Part shown: one piece after another, positions 23,857 to 31,772 of the stretch
Layout: every line of letters begins with the position of its first letter
Numbering within the stretch: position 1 is the first letter of the stretch
Assembly: GCA_947627455.1 (NCBI GenBank)
Contig: CANQWC010000005.1
Span: 1-64,000, forward strand
Direction of reading: 5' to 3'
Length of the DNA stretch: 64,000 bases
Source of the DNA: an uncultured Clostridia bacterium
GTDB lineage: Bacteria > Bacillota > Clostridia > Oscillospirales > Ruminococcaceae
Program-made: the position numbers and the translations under genes
The notes under the pieces: model-generated
What the model saw: the letters and a program-made list of their open reading frames with translations, nothing else
What the model was told of the DNA's origin: nothing
Databases searched by the model: none

Positions 23857-24219
23857 ATGGATAAGATCCGTTATTTCAAGCTTGAAAACGACGGCGCTTT
23901 TGTCGCGCAGATCGTGATAGAATACAGAGAGCGCAAGACCGACGGCCAAGGCAACGTAAGCTATGCGGGCGAGTGGAAGAGCTGGTACAGCGCAGGCTAT
24001 CGCGACATTCTGCAATATGCCGAGCGCTCGGTCGACCTTTGGGTCGACTCCAACATTCCCGACGGCGCCCAAGTCAGGCTTCATGTCTATGTCGCCGCGG
24101 GCTACAGCAACCCCGCTGTCCAGCAGTATCTCTATGACAAGACGGCCGCTCAGGAAGCCGTCTACGAGATCAGCGGCACCACGCTGAACAATTACCTCAA
24201 GCTTGTGTCTTATAAGTGA
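23857..24219 (+). CDS. Small beta-rich protein of unknown family in protease operon
   Basis: 120 residues, no signal peptide and no membrane helix. Alternating polar/hydrophobic stretches (AQIVIEYRERK, QVRLHVYVAAGY) suggest a beta-sandwich, and the C-terminal part reads YEISGTTLNNYLKL. I do not recognise the family. The ribosome site overlaps the stop of the preceding protease gene (9-base gap), so translation is probably coupled. It could be an inhibitor, substrate or targeting partner of the two proteases; none of these is shown by the sequence. Confidence 0.75.
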   Translation: MDKIRYFKLENDGAFVAQIVIEYRERKTDGQGNVSYAGEWKSWYSAGYRDILQYAERSVDLWVDSNIPDGAQVRLHVYVAAGYSNPAVQQYLYDKTAAQEAVYEISGTTLNNYLKLVSYK

Positions 24220-24253
24220 TTGAGGGAATGGAAGAACAATAGGTTAATGTAAT

Positions 24254-24306
24254 TAAAAAGTTTTCGATCCAACCTTTTACAAAAGGTTGGATCTTAAACT
24301 TTTAAT
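24254..24306. repeat. Hairpin module D of mosaic intergenic repeat
   Basis: AAAGTTTTCGATCC followed by a perfect stem (CCAACCTTTT with AAAAGGTTGG) matches the terminal module of the elements at 27580-27804, 45681-45896 and 46047-46132. Confidence 0.75.
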
Positions 24307-24315
24307 TTTCCCTAC

Positions 24316-24342
24316 AAAAAAGCAGGCATTAGCCTGCTTTTT
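24316..24342. terminator. Bidirectional terminator between protease operon and ricT
   Basis: AAAAAGCAGGC, loop ATTA, GCCTGCTTTTT: an 11-bp stem with A run on one side and T run on the other, between convergent genes. Confidence 0.9.
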
Positions 24343-24344
24343 GG

Positions 24345-25208
24345 TTAGTTCTTTTCGAGCTCTTTGAGGGCGTTGATTTCTTCGCGGGAGAGGCGCATGA
24401 CGGAGTCTTTCAGAATTGTCACTTGGTCGCGGGTGAATACCGCGTCGCCGCCAGTGGCGTCAAGCTTTACGTGCATTTTGCCCGATATCAGGTTGACGTC
24501 GGTGACGGTGCCCTTGCCCGACGGCGTGTCAACTATCGCGCCGAATTTAGGCGTGATGCGCAGCAGCTCTTCATAGCCGTCCTGCTCATACTTCAGGCAG
24601 CACATGAGCCTTCCGCAGGCACCCGAAATTTTCGTCGGGTTGAGCGACAGCGACTGCTCCTTCGCCATTTTTATCGAGACGGGCTGGAAATCGCCGAGAA
24701 AGCTTGAACAGCAAAACTGGCGGCCGCATAGGCCGAGACCGCCCATCATCTTCGCTTCGTCGCGGACACCAATTTGCCGAAGCTCGATCCTCGTGCGGAA
24801 AATCGCGGCGAGCTCTTTGACAAGCTCGCGAAAATCAACCCTGTTCTCGGCAGTAAAATAAAACAGCAGCTTTGAGTTGTCAAAGGTGCACTCGACGTCG
24901 ACAAGGCTCATGTTCAGGCCGAGCTTCGCGATTTTTTCTTCGCAGATGCCGAACGCGTCTTTCTCTTTTATCTTGTTCTTTTCGATCTGCTTGAAGTCGT
25001 CCTCGGTCGCGATGCGTATTACCGCCTTGAGGGGCGCGACTATCTCTTCGTCGGGAACCTCTTTGTTGCCGAAGACGACCTCGCCGCATTCGACGCCCCG
25101 CGCTGTCTCGACAATTACGCGTTCGCCCGCCTTTATTTCAAGCTCGGCAGGGGAGAAGTAATAAATCTTTCCGACGCTTTTAAAGCGCACTCCGATGATT
25201 TCGGTCAT
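24345..25208 (-). CDS. ricT: PSP1-domain protein RicT (YaaT)
   Basis: 287 residues of the PSP1/YaaT family, part of the RicT-RicA-RicF complex that in Bacillus affects mRNA processing through RNase Y, and sporulation. The diagnostic cysteine-rich motifs GLCGRQFCCSSFLGDF and GACGRLMCCLKYEQ, which bind an iron-sulfur cluster in the Bacillus complex, lie near residues 158-210. It follows holB with a 17-base gap, the order seen in Bacillus and other clostridia. The downstream bidirectional terminator ends the operon. Confidence 0.93.
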   Translation of the reverse strand: MTEIIGVRFKSVGKIYYFSPAELEIKAGERVIVETARGVECGEVVFGNKEVPDEEIVAPLKAVIRIATEDDFKQIEKNKIKEKDAFGICEEKIAKLGLNMSLVDVECTFDNSKLLFYFTAENRVDFRELVKELAAIFRTRIELRQIGVRDEAKMMGGLGLCGRQFCCSSFLGDFQPVSIKMAKEQSLSLNPTKISGACGRLMCCLKYEQDGYEELLRITPKFGAIVDTPSGKGTVTDVNLISGKMHVKLDATGGDAVFTRDQVTILKDSVMRLSREEINALKELEKN

Positions 25209-25225
25209 ATATCTGTTCCTTTCCT

Positions 25226-26191
25226 TTATCTTTCTGATGACAGTCTTCCGCAGAGGTCGCAGAGCGTCAGCGACATCTGGGAATTGCCGTTTATCTTTAT
25301 CTCCGCAAGGGAGATGTCGTCATACATCTTTTCGACTGCGCTCTGACGCAGTTTTTTTGAGAGCTCGGCCGCCCTTTCCTTGCCGAGGGAACATAATTTT
25401 CCGCCGAACTTTACCGCGAGGGCATCGCGGAGAAAATCTTTCAGCGCAGATAAAACACCGAGGCAGAGGTCGCGGTCTTTGTCAAGCGGCGACAGGGCGG
25501 TGAGAAGCGCGTATTCATCGCCGCGCAAAAGAGCATCGGAAACCTTGGCAAATGCCTCGGGCAGGGCCTTGGCGCCGTCGTCGGAGAGATATTCCTTACA
25601 CCTGCCGATGTTTCCGCCAAAGACCGACACCGCAGCTTCGGCGGCGGTTTTTTCATAGCCCGACTCGGTAAGCGCCTCGAGGCACTCGCTCTCGGCAGGC
25701 TCGGGGATATTGAGAGTTAAAGCGCGGGAGAGCACCGTCGGGAGGATTTTTTCACGGGATTCGGCCGTCATTATGAAAATGACATGGGAAGGCGGCTCCT
25801 CAACAATTTTGAGAAGCACGTTCTGGGCGGCAGGAAGCGCCCTGTCAATATCAGGGAGAAAATAGATTTTTCGTTCGCCTTCATTCGGCGAGATGTTCGC
25901 GTCGGAGATTATCGGGCGGAGATCGTCGGCACGGTAGTTGCCGCTTTTTCCGCTCGGGGTTACCGTTATGAAGTCGGGGTGGGCGTTGTGGGAAAGCATT
26001 CGGCAGGACTTGCATAGACCGCAGGGTTCGCCGCTTTGGGCTTCGCACAAGATCTGCTCGGCCATGTGGAGGGCGAGCGTCTTTTTTCCGACGCCTTTTT
26101 CGCCGCAGATTATATATGCGTGGCAGAGGCGGCCGCTTTTTATCATCGAGGAGATCAGCGAGGTCGCCTTATCTTTTGAAAAAAGCTTCAT
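25226..26191 (-). CDS. holB: DNA polymerase III delta-prime subunit
   Basis: A 321-residue clamp-loader subunit. Walker A-like GEKGVGKKT lies near residue 30, a four-cysteine zinc module (CEAQ...CGLCKSC) near 50-65, and the AAA+ segment VEEPPSHVIFI near 130. Its start ATG shares one base with the stop of the upstream darA gene (TGATG), indicating translational coupling. It works with DnaX and HolA to load the sliding clamp at forks. Confidence 0.93.
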   Translation of the reverse strand: MKLFSKDKATSLISSMIKSGRLCHAYIICGEKGVGKKTLALHMAEQILCEAQSGEPCGLCKSCRMLSHNAHPDFITVTPSGKSGNYRADDLRPIISDANISPNEGERKIYFLPDIDRALPAAQNVLLKIVEEPPSHVIFIMTAESREKILPTVLSRALTLNIPEPAESECLEALTESGYEKTAAEAAVSVFGGNIGRCKEYLSDDGAKALPEAFAKVSDALLRGDEYALLTALSPLDKDRDLCLGVLSALKDFLRDALAVKFGGKLCSLGKERAAELSKKLRQSAVEKMYDDISLAEIKINGNSQMSLTLCDLCGRLSSER

Positions 26192-26508
26192 CAGAATTTT
26201 TCAAATCGCTCGACATCGGTCACGAAAACAGTCGCGCCGCCGACATTTATCTCGACAGGATAGGTCGAGAATGCGCCGCTCAACGCAGAGGAGGGCAGGA
26301 GCTGTTTGCGCCGCCTGCAATGGTTGTGGATTATTCCGATCGCTTCGTCGACCTTTGAATCGTCGATGCAGATGAGCAGTGTGGTGTTGCCCGCCTTTAA
26401 AAAGCTTCCGGTTGAGCTCAGGCGGGTTGCCTGTATCTCCTTCGAGACAAGAGCGTCGGAAACAAAACGGACGTCATCGTCGTTTATTATGGCGAAAATC
26501 AGCTTCAT
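26191..26508 (-). CDS. darA: Cyclic-di-AMP receptor protein (DarA/PstA, YaaQ)
   Basis: A 105-residue PII-like protein that begins MKLIFAIINDDD and contains TRLSSTGSFLKAGNTTLLI, the family signature around the nucleotide-binding loop. Members bind c-di-AMP as trimers. It is first in the darA-holB-ricT operon, with AAGGAGA ahead of ATG 26508 and its own promoter. Also called pstA, a name that should not be confused with the phosphate permease. Confidence 0.92.
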   Translation of the reverse strand: MKLIFAIINDDDVRFVSDALVSKEIQATRLSSTGSFLKAGNTTLLICIDDSKVDEAIGIIHNHCRRRKQLLPSSALSGAFSTYPVEINVGGATVFVTDVERFEKF

Positions 26509-26548
26509 AGTCGTTCTCCTTTCCGTTGTCGGGGGATTGTGTGTTATT

Positions 26549-26577
26549 ATTTTATCACAAAAAAATTAAAAATGCAA
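26549..26577 (-). promoter_or_regulatory. Promoter of darA-holB-ricT
   Basis: On the minus strand TTGCAT (26577-26572), 17 bp, TAAAAT (26554-26549). Confidence 0.7.
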
Positions 26578-26583
26578 TAAGTT

Positions 26584-26868
26584 TTAGCATCGGACGCAAT
26601 ATTTTAATGCGTCGAGAATTCTTTTTTTCGCTCGTTTGATGGTCCGAGATACGGTGGAGCGGGCAACGCCTCGGTTTTTCGCAATCTCGGAGATCTTGAG
26701 ACCGTCGAAAAAATACATCGTCAAATAATCGCGCTGGGGAGCGGTGAGACGCTCGGCGATGACCTTATTTAACAGCCGCGGGTCGATTTTTTCGGACTCG
26801 CGGCTTAATGTGCGGCGCCAGACGTCGAAATCGGCAGCTTCAGGCGGGATCAGGCTCTTTCTCGGCAT
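26584..26868 (-). CDS. Sigma-70 region 4-like helix-turn-helix protein
   Basis: 94 residues. The C-terminal half has LTAPQRDYLTMYFFDGLKIS and EIAKNRGVARSTVSRTIKRA, a sigma-70 region 4 type helix-turn-helix. No region 2 is present, so it is not a complete sigma factor. Small proteins of this kind are common in clostridia, sometimes linked to phage or transposon remnants. Its start overlaps the end of the gene at 26850-27080 by 19 bases, so the two are co-translated. Function is unknown; it may be a regulator binding promoter DNA or core RNA polymerase. Confidence 0.75.
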   Translation of the reverse strand: MPRKSLIPPEAADFDVWRRTLSRESEKIDPRLLNKVIAERLTAPQRDYLTMYFFDGLKISEIAKNRGVARSTVSRTIKRAKKRILDALKYCVRC

Positions 26869-27080
26869 TGGGACCTCTCGCTTTCGTAGGAAATCATGCT
26901 CTCGATATCCGCGAGGATCTCGTAGCGCTCGGTCTCGACAAGCTCGATTCGACGCTCAAGAGCGGAAAGAGCGTCGGTGTCGGTGAGCGCCGCGGCCTCG
27001 GCAAGAAGCTTTTTGCGATATTCTGACAGCCGCGCCGCCTCTTTTGAATAGGCGGCGATCATTTCTTTTATGTTTTTCAA
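26850..27080 (-). CDS. Small coiled-coil protein partnered with sigma-like gene
   Basis: 76 residues, almost entirely charged helix (MIAAYSKEAARLSEYRKKLL) with heptad-like leucines, so a coiled coil is likely. There is no signal or membrane segment. It overlaps the following sigma-like gene by 19 bases; AAAGGAGA precedes its ATG. I do not recognise a family. The overlap suggests the two products work together. Confidence 0.65.
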   Translation of the reverse strand: MKNIKEMIAAYSKEAARLSEYRKKLLAEAAALTDTDALSALERRIELVETERYEILADIESMISYESERSQCRERA

Positions 27081-27579
27081 ATCTATTTTCTCCTTTGGAT
27101 GGATTTTTTACCGCACGACGAACGTTTGTTCGCATTCCTCAATTACTATGATAACCCGATTTTTGCAAATGTCAAGGGGGCGGAGGGAAAGAATCCGTTT
27201 TTTTGTACAGAAAGACTTGAAATCGGAGAAAAAGTATGATAGAATCAAAGGAAAGGTGAGAGGGGGGCATATAAAAATTTAAGGCGGGGGTGTCCCCCCC
27301 GCGCCCCCGAAAAAGGTACTCGCTGCGCTCGAAAAGGTACTCGCTGCGCTCGTGCTATTTATAGACACCCTACCCGTTAAAAATTTGATGTAGAGGATAA
27401 AGAGCAGGCCCTCCCCTCGAGGGGAGGGGGGAACTGAGAGATATAAGCGGGGGAATATCCCCCGCGCCCCTATGTTTGGCCGACGAGCTGCGCTCGTAGG
27501 AGCGGGGGCAAGCCCCCAATACCCCGAAGTATGTTTTAAATAGTGTACTAAAATATTACATTGATAGTTGGGCAACGTT
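27081..27579. repeat. Gene-free region of GC palindromes and short direct repeats
   Basis: No supported gene. Contents: a perfect 21-bp direct duplication (27311-27331 and 27332-27352) of AAAAGGTACTCGCTGCGCTCG, a perfect 20-bp palindrome at 27409-27428 centred on TCGA, GCGGGGGA/TCCCCCGC near 27450-27467, ACGAGC/GCTCGT near 27482-27497 and GGGGGC/GCCCCC near 27503-27516. The TACTCGC and CCCCTYGAGGGGAG motifs also occur at 11.8-12.1 kb. Confidence 0.6.
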
Positions 27580-27804
27580 AAGGCGCGCAGCTCTTGTCAG
27601 AGCTGCGACTCGTAAGGGGACGCCCTCTCTTACAGGGCGTCCCCTCTTTCAAAACAATTCACCGAATTGTTTTTCAATTCACCCCTTGCGGAGCGCACTA
27701 CGTATGGAGATTTCGCGCTCTGCGGAGCGCGACCAGAGGCTGCTCGCCTCTGGACTCTCGCCAACCTTTTGTAAAAGGTTGGATCGAAAACTTTTTAATT
27801 TTGA
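27580..27804 (+). repeat. Mosaic multi-hairpin repeat, copy A
   Basis: Six consecutive hairpins: CGCAGCTC/GAGCTGCG, AGGGGACGCCCT/AGGGCGTCCCCT, CAATTC-ACC-GAATTG, CGCGCTC/GAGCGCG, AGAGGC/GCCTCT and CCAACCTTTT/AAAAGGTTGG. Copy B at 45681-45896 is the same series on the other strand with paired base changes in the stems. The 90-codon frame it contains is also seen in copy B, but stem conservation explains it better than a protein. Confidence 0.8.
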
Positions 27805-28072
27805 CAGGAATACCAGCTTTCATTGACTCCCGCAAGCCGAGATACGCGATTATTTCTCCGTGAGCTCCACGAGCCAAATCGATTAACAACGCGATTAAAA
27901 CTCTTTGAGCCAACCGAGGCAATCGTTCCCGCCGAGGGCAGGCGAAAAGATAGTTTTAACGCTTTGTTTGGCGAGTGAGAGCGAACGGATAGAAATAACG
28001 CTTATCTTTTTGAGAATGGCTTGAGCGAAAACTTTTGGTTTTACTTAATTTGGTAATAGATTGGAGAAGATT

Positions 28073-28264
28073 ATGGATAAGGTTAAGATTGAGAGGATAA
28101 ATTTTCTGGCGAGAAAGGCTAAGGCCGAGGGGCTCAGCGAGGCGGAAAAGGCTGAACAGAAGGCGCTTCGGGACGAGTATCGTGCGGAGTTCAGGAGGAG
28201 CCTTATTGAACAGCTGGACAGCATTGAATTTGTCGATATTCGCAGGGACGGAAAGGAAAGCTGA
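28073..28264 (+). CDS. DUF896 (YnzC-like) small protein
   Basis: 63 residues matching the DUF896/YnzC family: KIERINFLARKAKAEGLSEA followed by KALRDEYRAEFRRSLIEQ and the tail FVDIRRDGKES. Bacillus homologues are small cytoplasmic helical proteins in the SOS regulon, of unclear role. ATG 28073 is chosen because GGAG lies 6 bases ahead; an upstream in-frame TTG at 28061 is inside the ribosome site. Its 3' end was copied into the decayed tandem repeat downstream. Confidence 0.9.
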   Translation: MDKVKIERINFLARKAKAEGLSEAEKAEQKALRDEYRAEFRRSLIEQLDSIEFVDIRRDGKES

Positions 28265-28767
28265 TATGTAGCGTCGGAAGAAAGGGCACTGTATTGGTGG
28301 GGAAAGATTTTGAGATAAGGCGCGAGGCTCGGGAGAGGCGCGGCGAGATTGAGCTTTTGTGCTTGCAGGGACGGAAAAGAGAGCTGATGGGCGCAGCGGG
28401 TAAAATGGCGCTGTATTGGCGGGAGAGATTTTTGAGATAAGGCGTGAGGCTCGGGAGAGGCGCGGCGAGATTGAGTTTGTTGGTGTTCGCGGGGACGGAA
28501 AAGAGAGCTGATATGGCGCAGCGGAAGTAAATGGCGCTATCAGCGGGGAGAGTTTTTGAGATAAAGCGTGCTGCGCGGGCGTGAGGCTTGGGGGTGAGCG
28601 CGGCGAGATTGAGTTTTGTGTTCGCGGGGACGGAAAAGAGAGCTGATGTGGCGCGTCGGAAGAAAGGGCGTTGTATCGGTGGGATAGATTTTAAGGCGTG
28701 ATGCTCGGGAACGGGAAAAGAAACAGAATCGGAATTATTATATTCGCGGAGACGAAGGAGAGATATT
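28241..28767 (+). repeat. Decayed tandem repeat derived from the DUF896 3' end
   Basis: The marker CGCRGGGACGGAAA recurs at about 28244, 28367, 28491, 28626 and, degraded, 28748, giving periods of 123, 124, 135 and 122 bp. The unit before 28508 can still be read GEIEFVGVRGDGKES-stop, against SIEFVDIRRDGKES-stop in the gene. The last unit supplies the GAAGGAGAG ribosome site of the WYL regulator. No gene is supported inside. Confidence 0.75.
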
Positions 28768-29775
28768 ATGATCACAACATCGAAACAAAAACAGAAACTT
28801 TTGTATCTCAGGAAGATTCTTCTTGAGAAGACCGACGAGAGCCATGCGCTGTCGGGGCAGGAGCTTATCGATGAGCTTAAGCTTTACGGCATCGCGTCGG
28901 AGAGGAAAACTATTTATGACGACATAGACGCGCTGATAGATTCGGGGCTGGATATCGTTGTGGCGAGGCGGGGACACTCAAACGTCTACTACGTCGGCTC
29001 GCGGCTGTTTCAGGAAGAGGAGCTTTGCGTTCTGGCTGACGCGGTCGCTTCGTCGAAGTTTCTGACGCAGAAAAAATCAAATGAGCTCATTAAAAAGCTC
29101 ATGAGCCTGACAAGCAAATATAACGCTCAGCACCTTAAACGCACGGTATACGTCGAGAACCGCGCAAAGACCTACAACGAGACCATCTATTACACCACCA
29201 ACACCATTCACGAGGCTATCGCGGAGAACAGGCAGATATCTTTCAAGTACAGCGAGTATGACCTCACCAAGAAAAAGAGATATCGCCACGGCGGGGAGAC
29301 CTATACCGTTTCGCCCTACTACCTCATCTGGGAAAATGACTGCTATTACCTTGTTTGCTGGTGCAACAAGCATGAAAAGCTCAGCAGGTATCGCGCGGAC
29401 AGAATGGCCGAAGTCGAGATGACCAAGCTTAAGCGCAGAGAGCTGAGCATTGACGAGGAGAGCTTCGCGAAATCGCTCAGGGCGACCTATAATATGTACG
29501 GCGGGACGGAGGCTTCGGTAGTTTTGGAGATGTCGAACAACCTCATCAATGTGGTTATCGACAGGTACGGCGAATCGGTGCACCCAAACCCGATAAGCGC
29601 GGACAGGTTTACCGTCAGGGTGGACGTTCAGATCAGCCCGACATTCTGGGGCTGGCTGTTCCAGTTTGGGACGGAAGCAAGGGTCATCGCGCCCGAATGG
29701 GTGGTGAACGAGGCAAAACAGAAGATCGAGGAGATTCGCGGGGCCTACCGCGCTACACCTGTATATGAAGATTAG
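28768..29775 (+). CDS. WYL-domain transcriptional regulator
   Basis: 335 residues. The N-terminal winged helix (about 8-65, LLYLRKILLEKTDE then ERKTIYDDIDALIDSGLDI) is followed by a WYL ligand-sensing domain (about 140-215, YTVSPYYLIWENDCYYLVCW and KHEKLSRYRADRM) and a C-terminal WCX-like extension. WYL regulators sense nucleic acids or small ligands; the target is unknown. Its ribosome site derives from the final unit of the upstream tandem repeat. It is 11 bases before the oxidoreductase gene, probably one transcript. Confidence 0.9.
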   Translation: MITTSKQKQKLLYLRKILLEKTDESHALSGQELIDELKLYGIASERKTIYDDIDALIDSGLDIVVARRGHSNVYYVGSRLFQEEELCVLADAVASSKFLTQKKSNELIKKLMSLTSKYNAQHLKRTVYVENRAKTYNETIYYTTNTIHEAIAENRQISFKYSEYDLTKKKRYRHGGETYTVSPYYLIWENDCYYLVCWCNKHEKLSRYRADRMAEVEMTKLKRRELSIDEESFAKSLRATYNMYGGTEASVVLEMSNNLINVVIDRYGESVHPNPISADRFTVRVDVQISPTFWGWLFQFGTEARVIAPEWVVNEAKQKIEEIRGAYRATPVYED

Positions 29776-29786
29776 GAGGTAAAACT

Positions 29787-30755
29787 ATGGCTTTCAGATT
29801 TGCAATCATGGGCGCGGGGGATATCTCGCGGAAATTCAGGGACGCGGTTAGAAGAATACCCGACGCCGAAGTTATCGCGGTGTCGAGCAAATCGCTTGAA
29901 CGCGCCGAAGCCTTCGCAAAAAGAGAGGGCATTTCGGCGGCATACGGCGACTATGAGGAGATGCTTGTTAAAGAAAAGCCCGATTGCGTTTACATCGGCG
30001 CGGATACGGCATCGCACTTCAGGCTTACTATGCTTTGCATTGAGCACGGGGCGCCAGTTTTGTGCGAAAAGGCGATGTTCACTAACCTCTCGGAAGCGGA
30101 AAGAGCCATAGCGTTCGCAAAAGAACGCGGGGTGTTCATCATGGAAGCGATGTGGAGCTACTTTTTGCCCGCGATCAAAAAGGCGAAAGAATGGGTCGAC
30201 CAAAAGAAAATCGGTAAGATTTACTGCTCGGACGCGGTCATCGGCTTTAAGGCGCCGACTCACGAGGGGAACAGGTATTTCACGACAAAATTGGGCGGCG
30301 GTGCGGCTTATGACCTCTCGGTGTATACCTACGACCTCACGACGCTGATGCTCGGGCACGACTTTATCGACATAAAGGTGAGCGCGCTTTGGCACGAAAG
30401 CGGCGTTGACACCGTTGACCACGCGGTTTTGCAGTATAAGGACTGCATCGCGACGATGACAACCTCGATAATCGGGCCGCTTGAAGAAAAGCTTATTATC
30501 TACGGCGACGGCGGGAAAATCGTTGTGCCGAGCTCGCATTTTGCGTCAAGGGCGTATCTCTATGACGCCTCGGGGAAGCTTGTTGAGGAGTTTAAGGACG
30601 AGATCACTCAAAACGGGTTCGTTTATGAGGTCGAGGAGGCGATGAACTGCGTTAAGAGCGGGAAGCTTGAGAGCGCGGTCGTGCCGCTGGAGGTCACGCT
30701 GGACTCGGTGAGGTTCTATGAGAGGGTGTATGGGACGAGGAGTATACACATATAA
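29787..30755 (+). CDS. Gfo/Idh/MocA-family NAD(P)-dependent oxidoreductase
   Basis: 322 residues. The N-terminal Rossmann fold carries FAIMGAGDISRKF (a GxGxxS variant of the dinucleotide loop), then the CEKAMFTNLSEAE segment where the family has its EKP motif; here proline is replaced by alanine. The C-terminal alpha/beta domain includes GGGAAYDLSVYTYDL with a family-typical Gly-rich segment. Acts on a sugar or cyclitol; the substrate is not readable. AGGAGG precedes ATG 29787 and overlaps the end of the WYL gene. Confidence 0.9.
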   Translation: MAFRFAIMGAGDISRKFRDAVRRIPDAEVIAVSSKSLERAEAFAKREGISAAYGDYEEMLVKEKPDCVYIGADTASHFRLTMLCIEHGAPVLCEKAMFTNLSEAERAIAFAKERGVFIMEAMWSYFLPAIKKAKEWVDQKKIGKIYCSDAVIGFKAPTHEGNRYFTTKLGGGAAYDLSVYTYDLTTLMLGHDFIDIKVSALWHESGVDTVDHAVLQYKDCIATMTTSIIGPLEEKLIIYGDGGKIVVPSSHFASRAYLYDASGKLVEEFKDEITQNGFVYEVEEAMNCVKSGKLESAVVPLEVTLDSVRFYERVYGTRSIHI

Positions 30756-30767
30756 AAGAGGATAAAG

Positions 30768-31724
30768 ATGGACTGGAAAGAAATAAAAATATATACGAAG
30801 CATGAGAACATTGAGAACCTGTCGGCGGCGCTTATTTCGGCGGGGGTTGGCGGGCTTGTTATCAATGACCCCGAGGATATTCGGGAATTCGCGGCGGAAA
30901 AGAACTCGAGTTGGGATTACATCGACGAGGAGCTCTTAAAAACCGCGACGGCGGGGGAGGCATACGTCACCGTTTATATCTCGGACGACGCGGACGGCGC
31001 GGCGATGGCCGAGGCAATCAGCGAGGCGCTTTCGAGGCTTTCATCGCTTGGGGTGGAGCACCGAATCGAGAGCGGAAATATTCGCGAGGAGGATTGGGCG
31101 AACGAGTGGAAAAAATTCTTCAAGCCGCTGCCCGTCGGGGAACACATCATAATTAAACCATCGTGGGAGACCGTTAATGACCCGCAGGGAAGAAAAATTA
31201 TCGAGCTTGACCCCGAAAATTCTTTCGGGACGGGCAGACATTTCACTACGCAGCTTTGCATCGAGCTCATGGAGAAATATATTCGCGGGGGCGACAGCGT
31301 TATCGACCTCGGCTGCGGCAGCGGGATTATTTTTATCTCGGCGATGGCCCTCGGCGCGGGCAGCGCGGTTGGGGTGGATATCTCGCCCGACGCGGCGAAA
31401 ATTTCGCTCAGAAACGCGAAAAAGAACGGCATCGCTATGGAAAAAATTCGGGTCTATTGCGGCGACGCGGTGGCTGAGCCTGTGCTTCACAAAAAGATTT
31501 GTAAAGGCTATGACCTTGTCGCGGCAAACATCGTTGCGGACGTTCTTTTGTATATGAAGGAGCTGTTCGCGGAGATAACAAAACCCGCGGGAATGCTTGT
31601 TTTGTCGGGGATCATCGACGACAGACTTGAGGAAGTTTTGGAGGCTGTAAAGCGGCAGGGCTTTACGCTCGTCGAGCAGAAGCACCGAGATATCTGGAAC
31701 GCGGCGGCGTTCAGGAAAGAGTGA
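30768..31724 (+). CDS. prmA: Ribosomal protein L11 methyltransferase
   Basis: A 318-residue class I SAM methyltransferase that modifies ribosomal protein L11. The substrate-recognition domain is N-terminal, followed by EEDWANEWKKFFKPLPVG, GTGRHFTTQLCIELMEKY and the SAM motif VIDLGCGSGIIFISAMALG (about 178-197), and the motif AANIVADVL near residue 258. It starts 12 bases after the oxidoreductase gene and ends at a shared bidirectional terminator. Confidence 0.95.
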   Translation: MDWKEIKIYTKHENIENLSAALISAGVGGLVINDPEDIREFAAEKNSSWDYIDEELLKTATAGEAYVTVYISDDADGAAMAEAISEALSRLSSLGVEHRIESGNIREEDWANEWKKFFKPLPVGEHIIIKPSWETVNDPQGRKIIELDPENSFGTGRHFTTQLCIELMEKYIRGGDSVIDLGCGSGIIFISAMALGAGSAVGVDISPDAAKISLRNAKKNGIAMEKIRVYCGDAVAEPVLHKKICKGYDLVAANIVADVLLYMKELFAEITKPAGMLVLSGIIDDRLEEVLEAVKRQGFTLVEQKHRDIWNAAAFRKE

Positions 31725-31735
31725 ACCGACATAAA

Positions 31736-31771
31736 AAATACCCAAACCTTGCGGCTTGGGTATTTGTTTTT
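31736..31771. terminator. Bidirectional terminator between prmA and cls
   Basis: AAATACCCAA and TTGGGTATTT form a stem with short loop, T-rich on both strands, between convergent genes. Confidence 0.88.
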
Positions 31772-31772
31772 G

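Noticed and set aside
22177-24219. Gasdermin-type defence operon
   Set aside because: Proteases accompany bacterial gasdermins, but no gasdermin-sized partner is present; the 120-residue protein is too short and different.
27594-27863. Open frame beginning MSELRLVRGRPLLQG inside repeat copy A, also present in copy B (45522-45881, minus)
   Set aside because: The similarity follows the hairpin repeat, and base changes between copies are paired within stems. A structured repeat explains it better than a protein.
27281-28767. CRISPR array
   Set aside because: Repeats are tandem or palindromic with uneven 122-135 bp units and no regular repeat-spacer pattern, and no cas genes are nearby.
28203-28775. 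Minus-strand frame with repeated ISALFSVPANTK units
   Set aside because: It is the reverse of the decayed tandem repeat; the repeats in the peptide reflect the DNA repeat.
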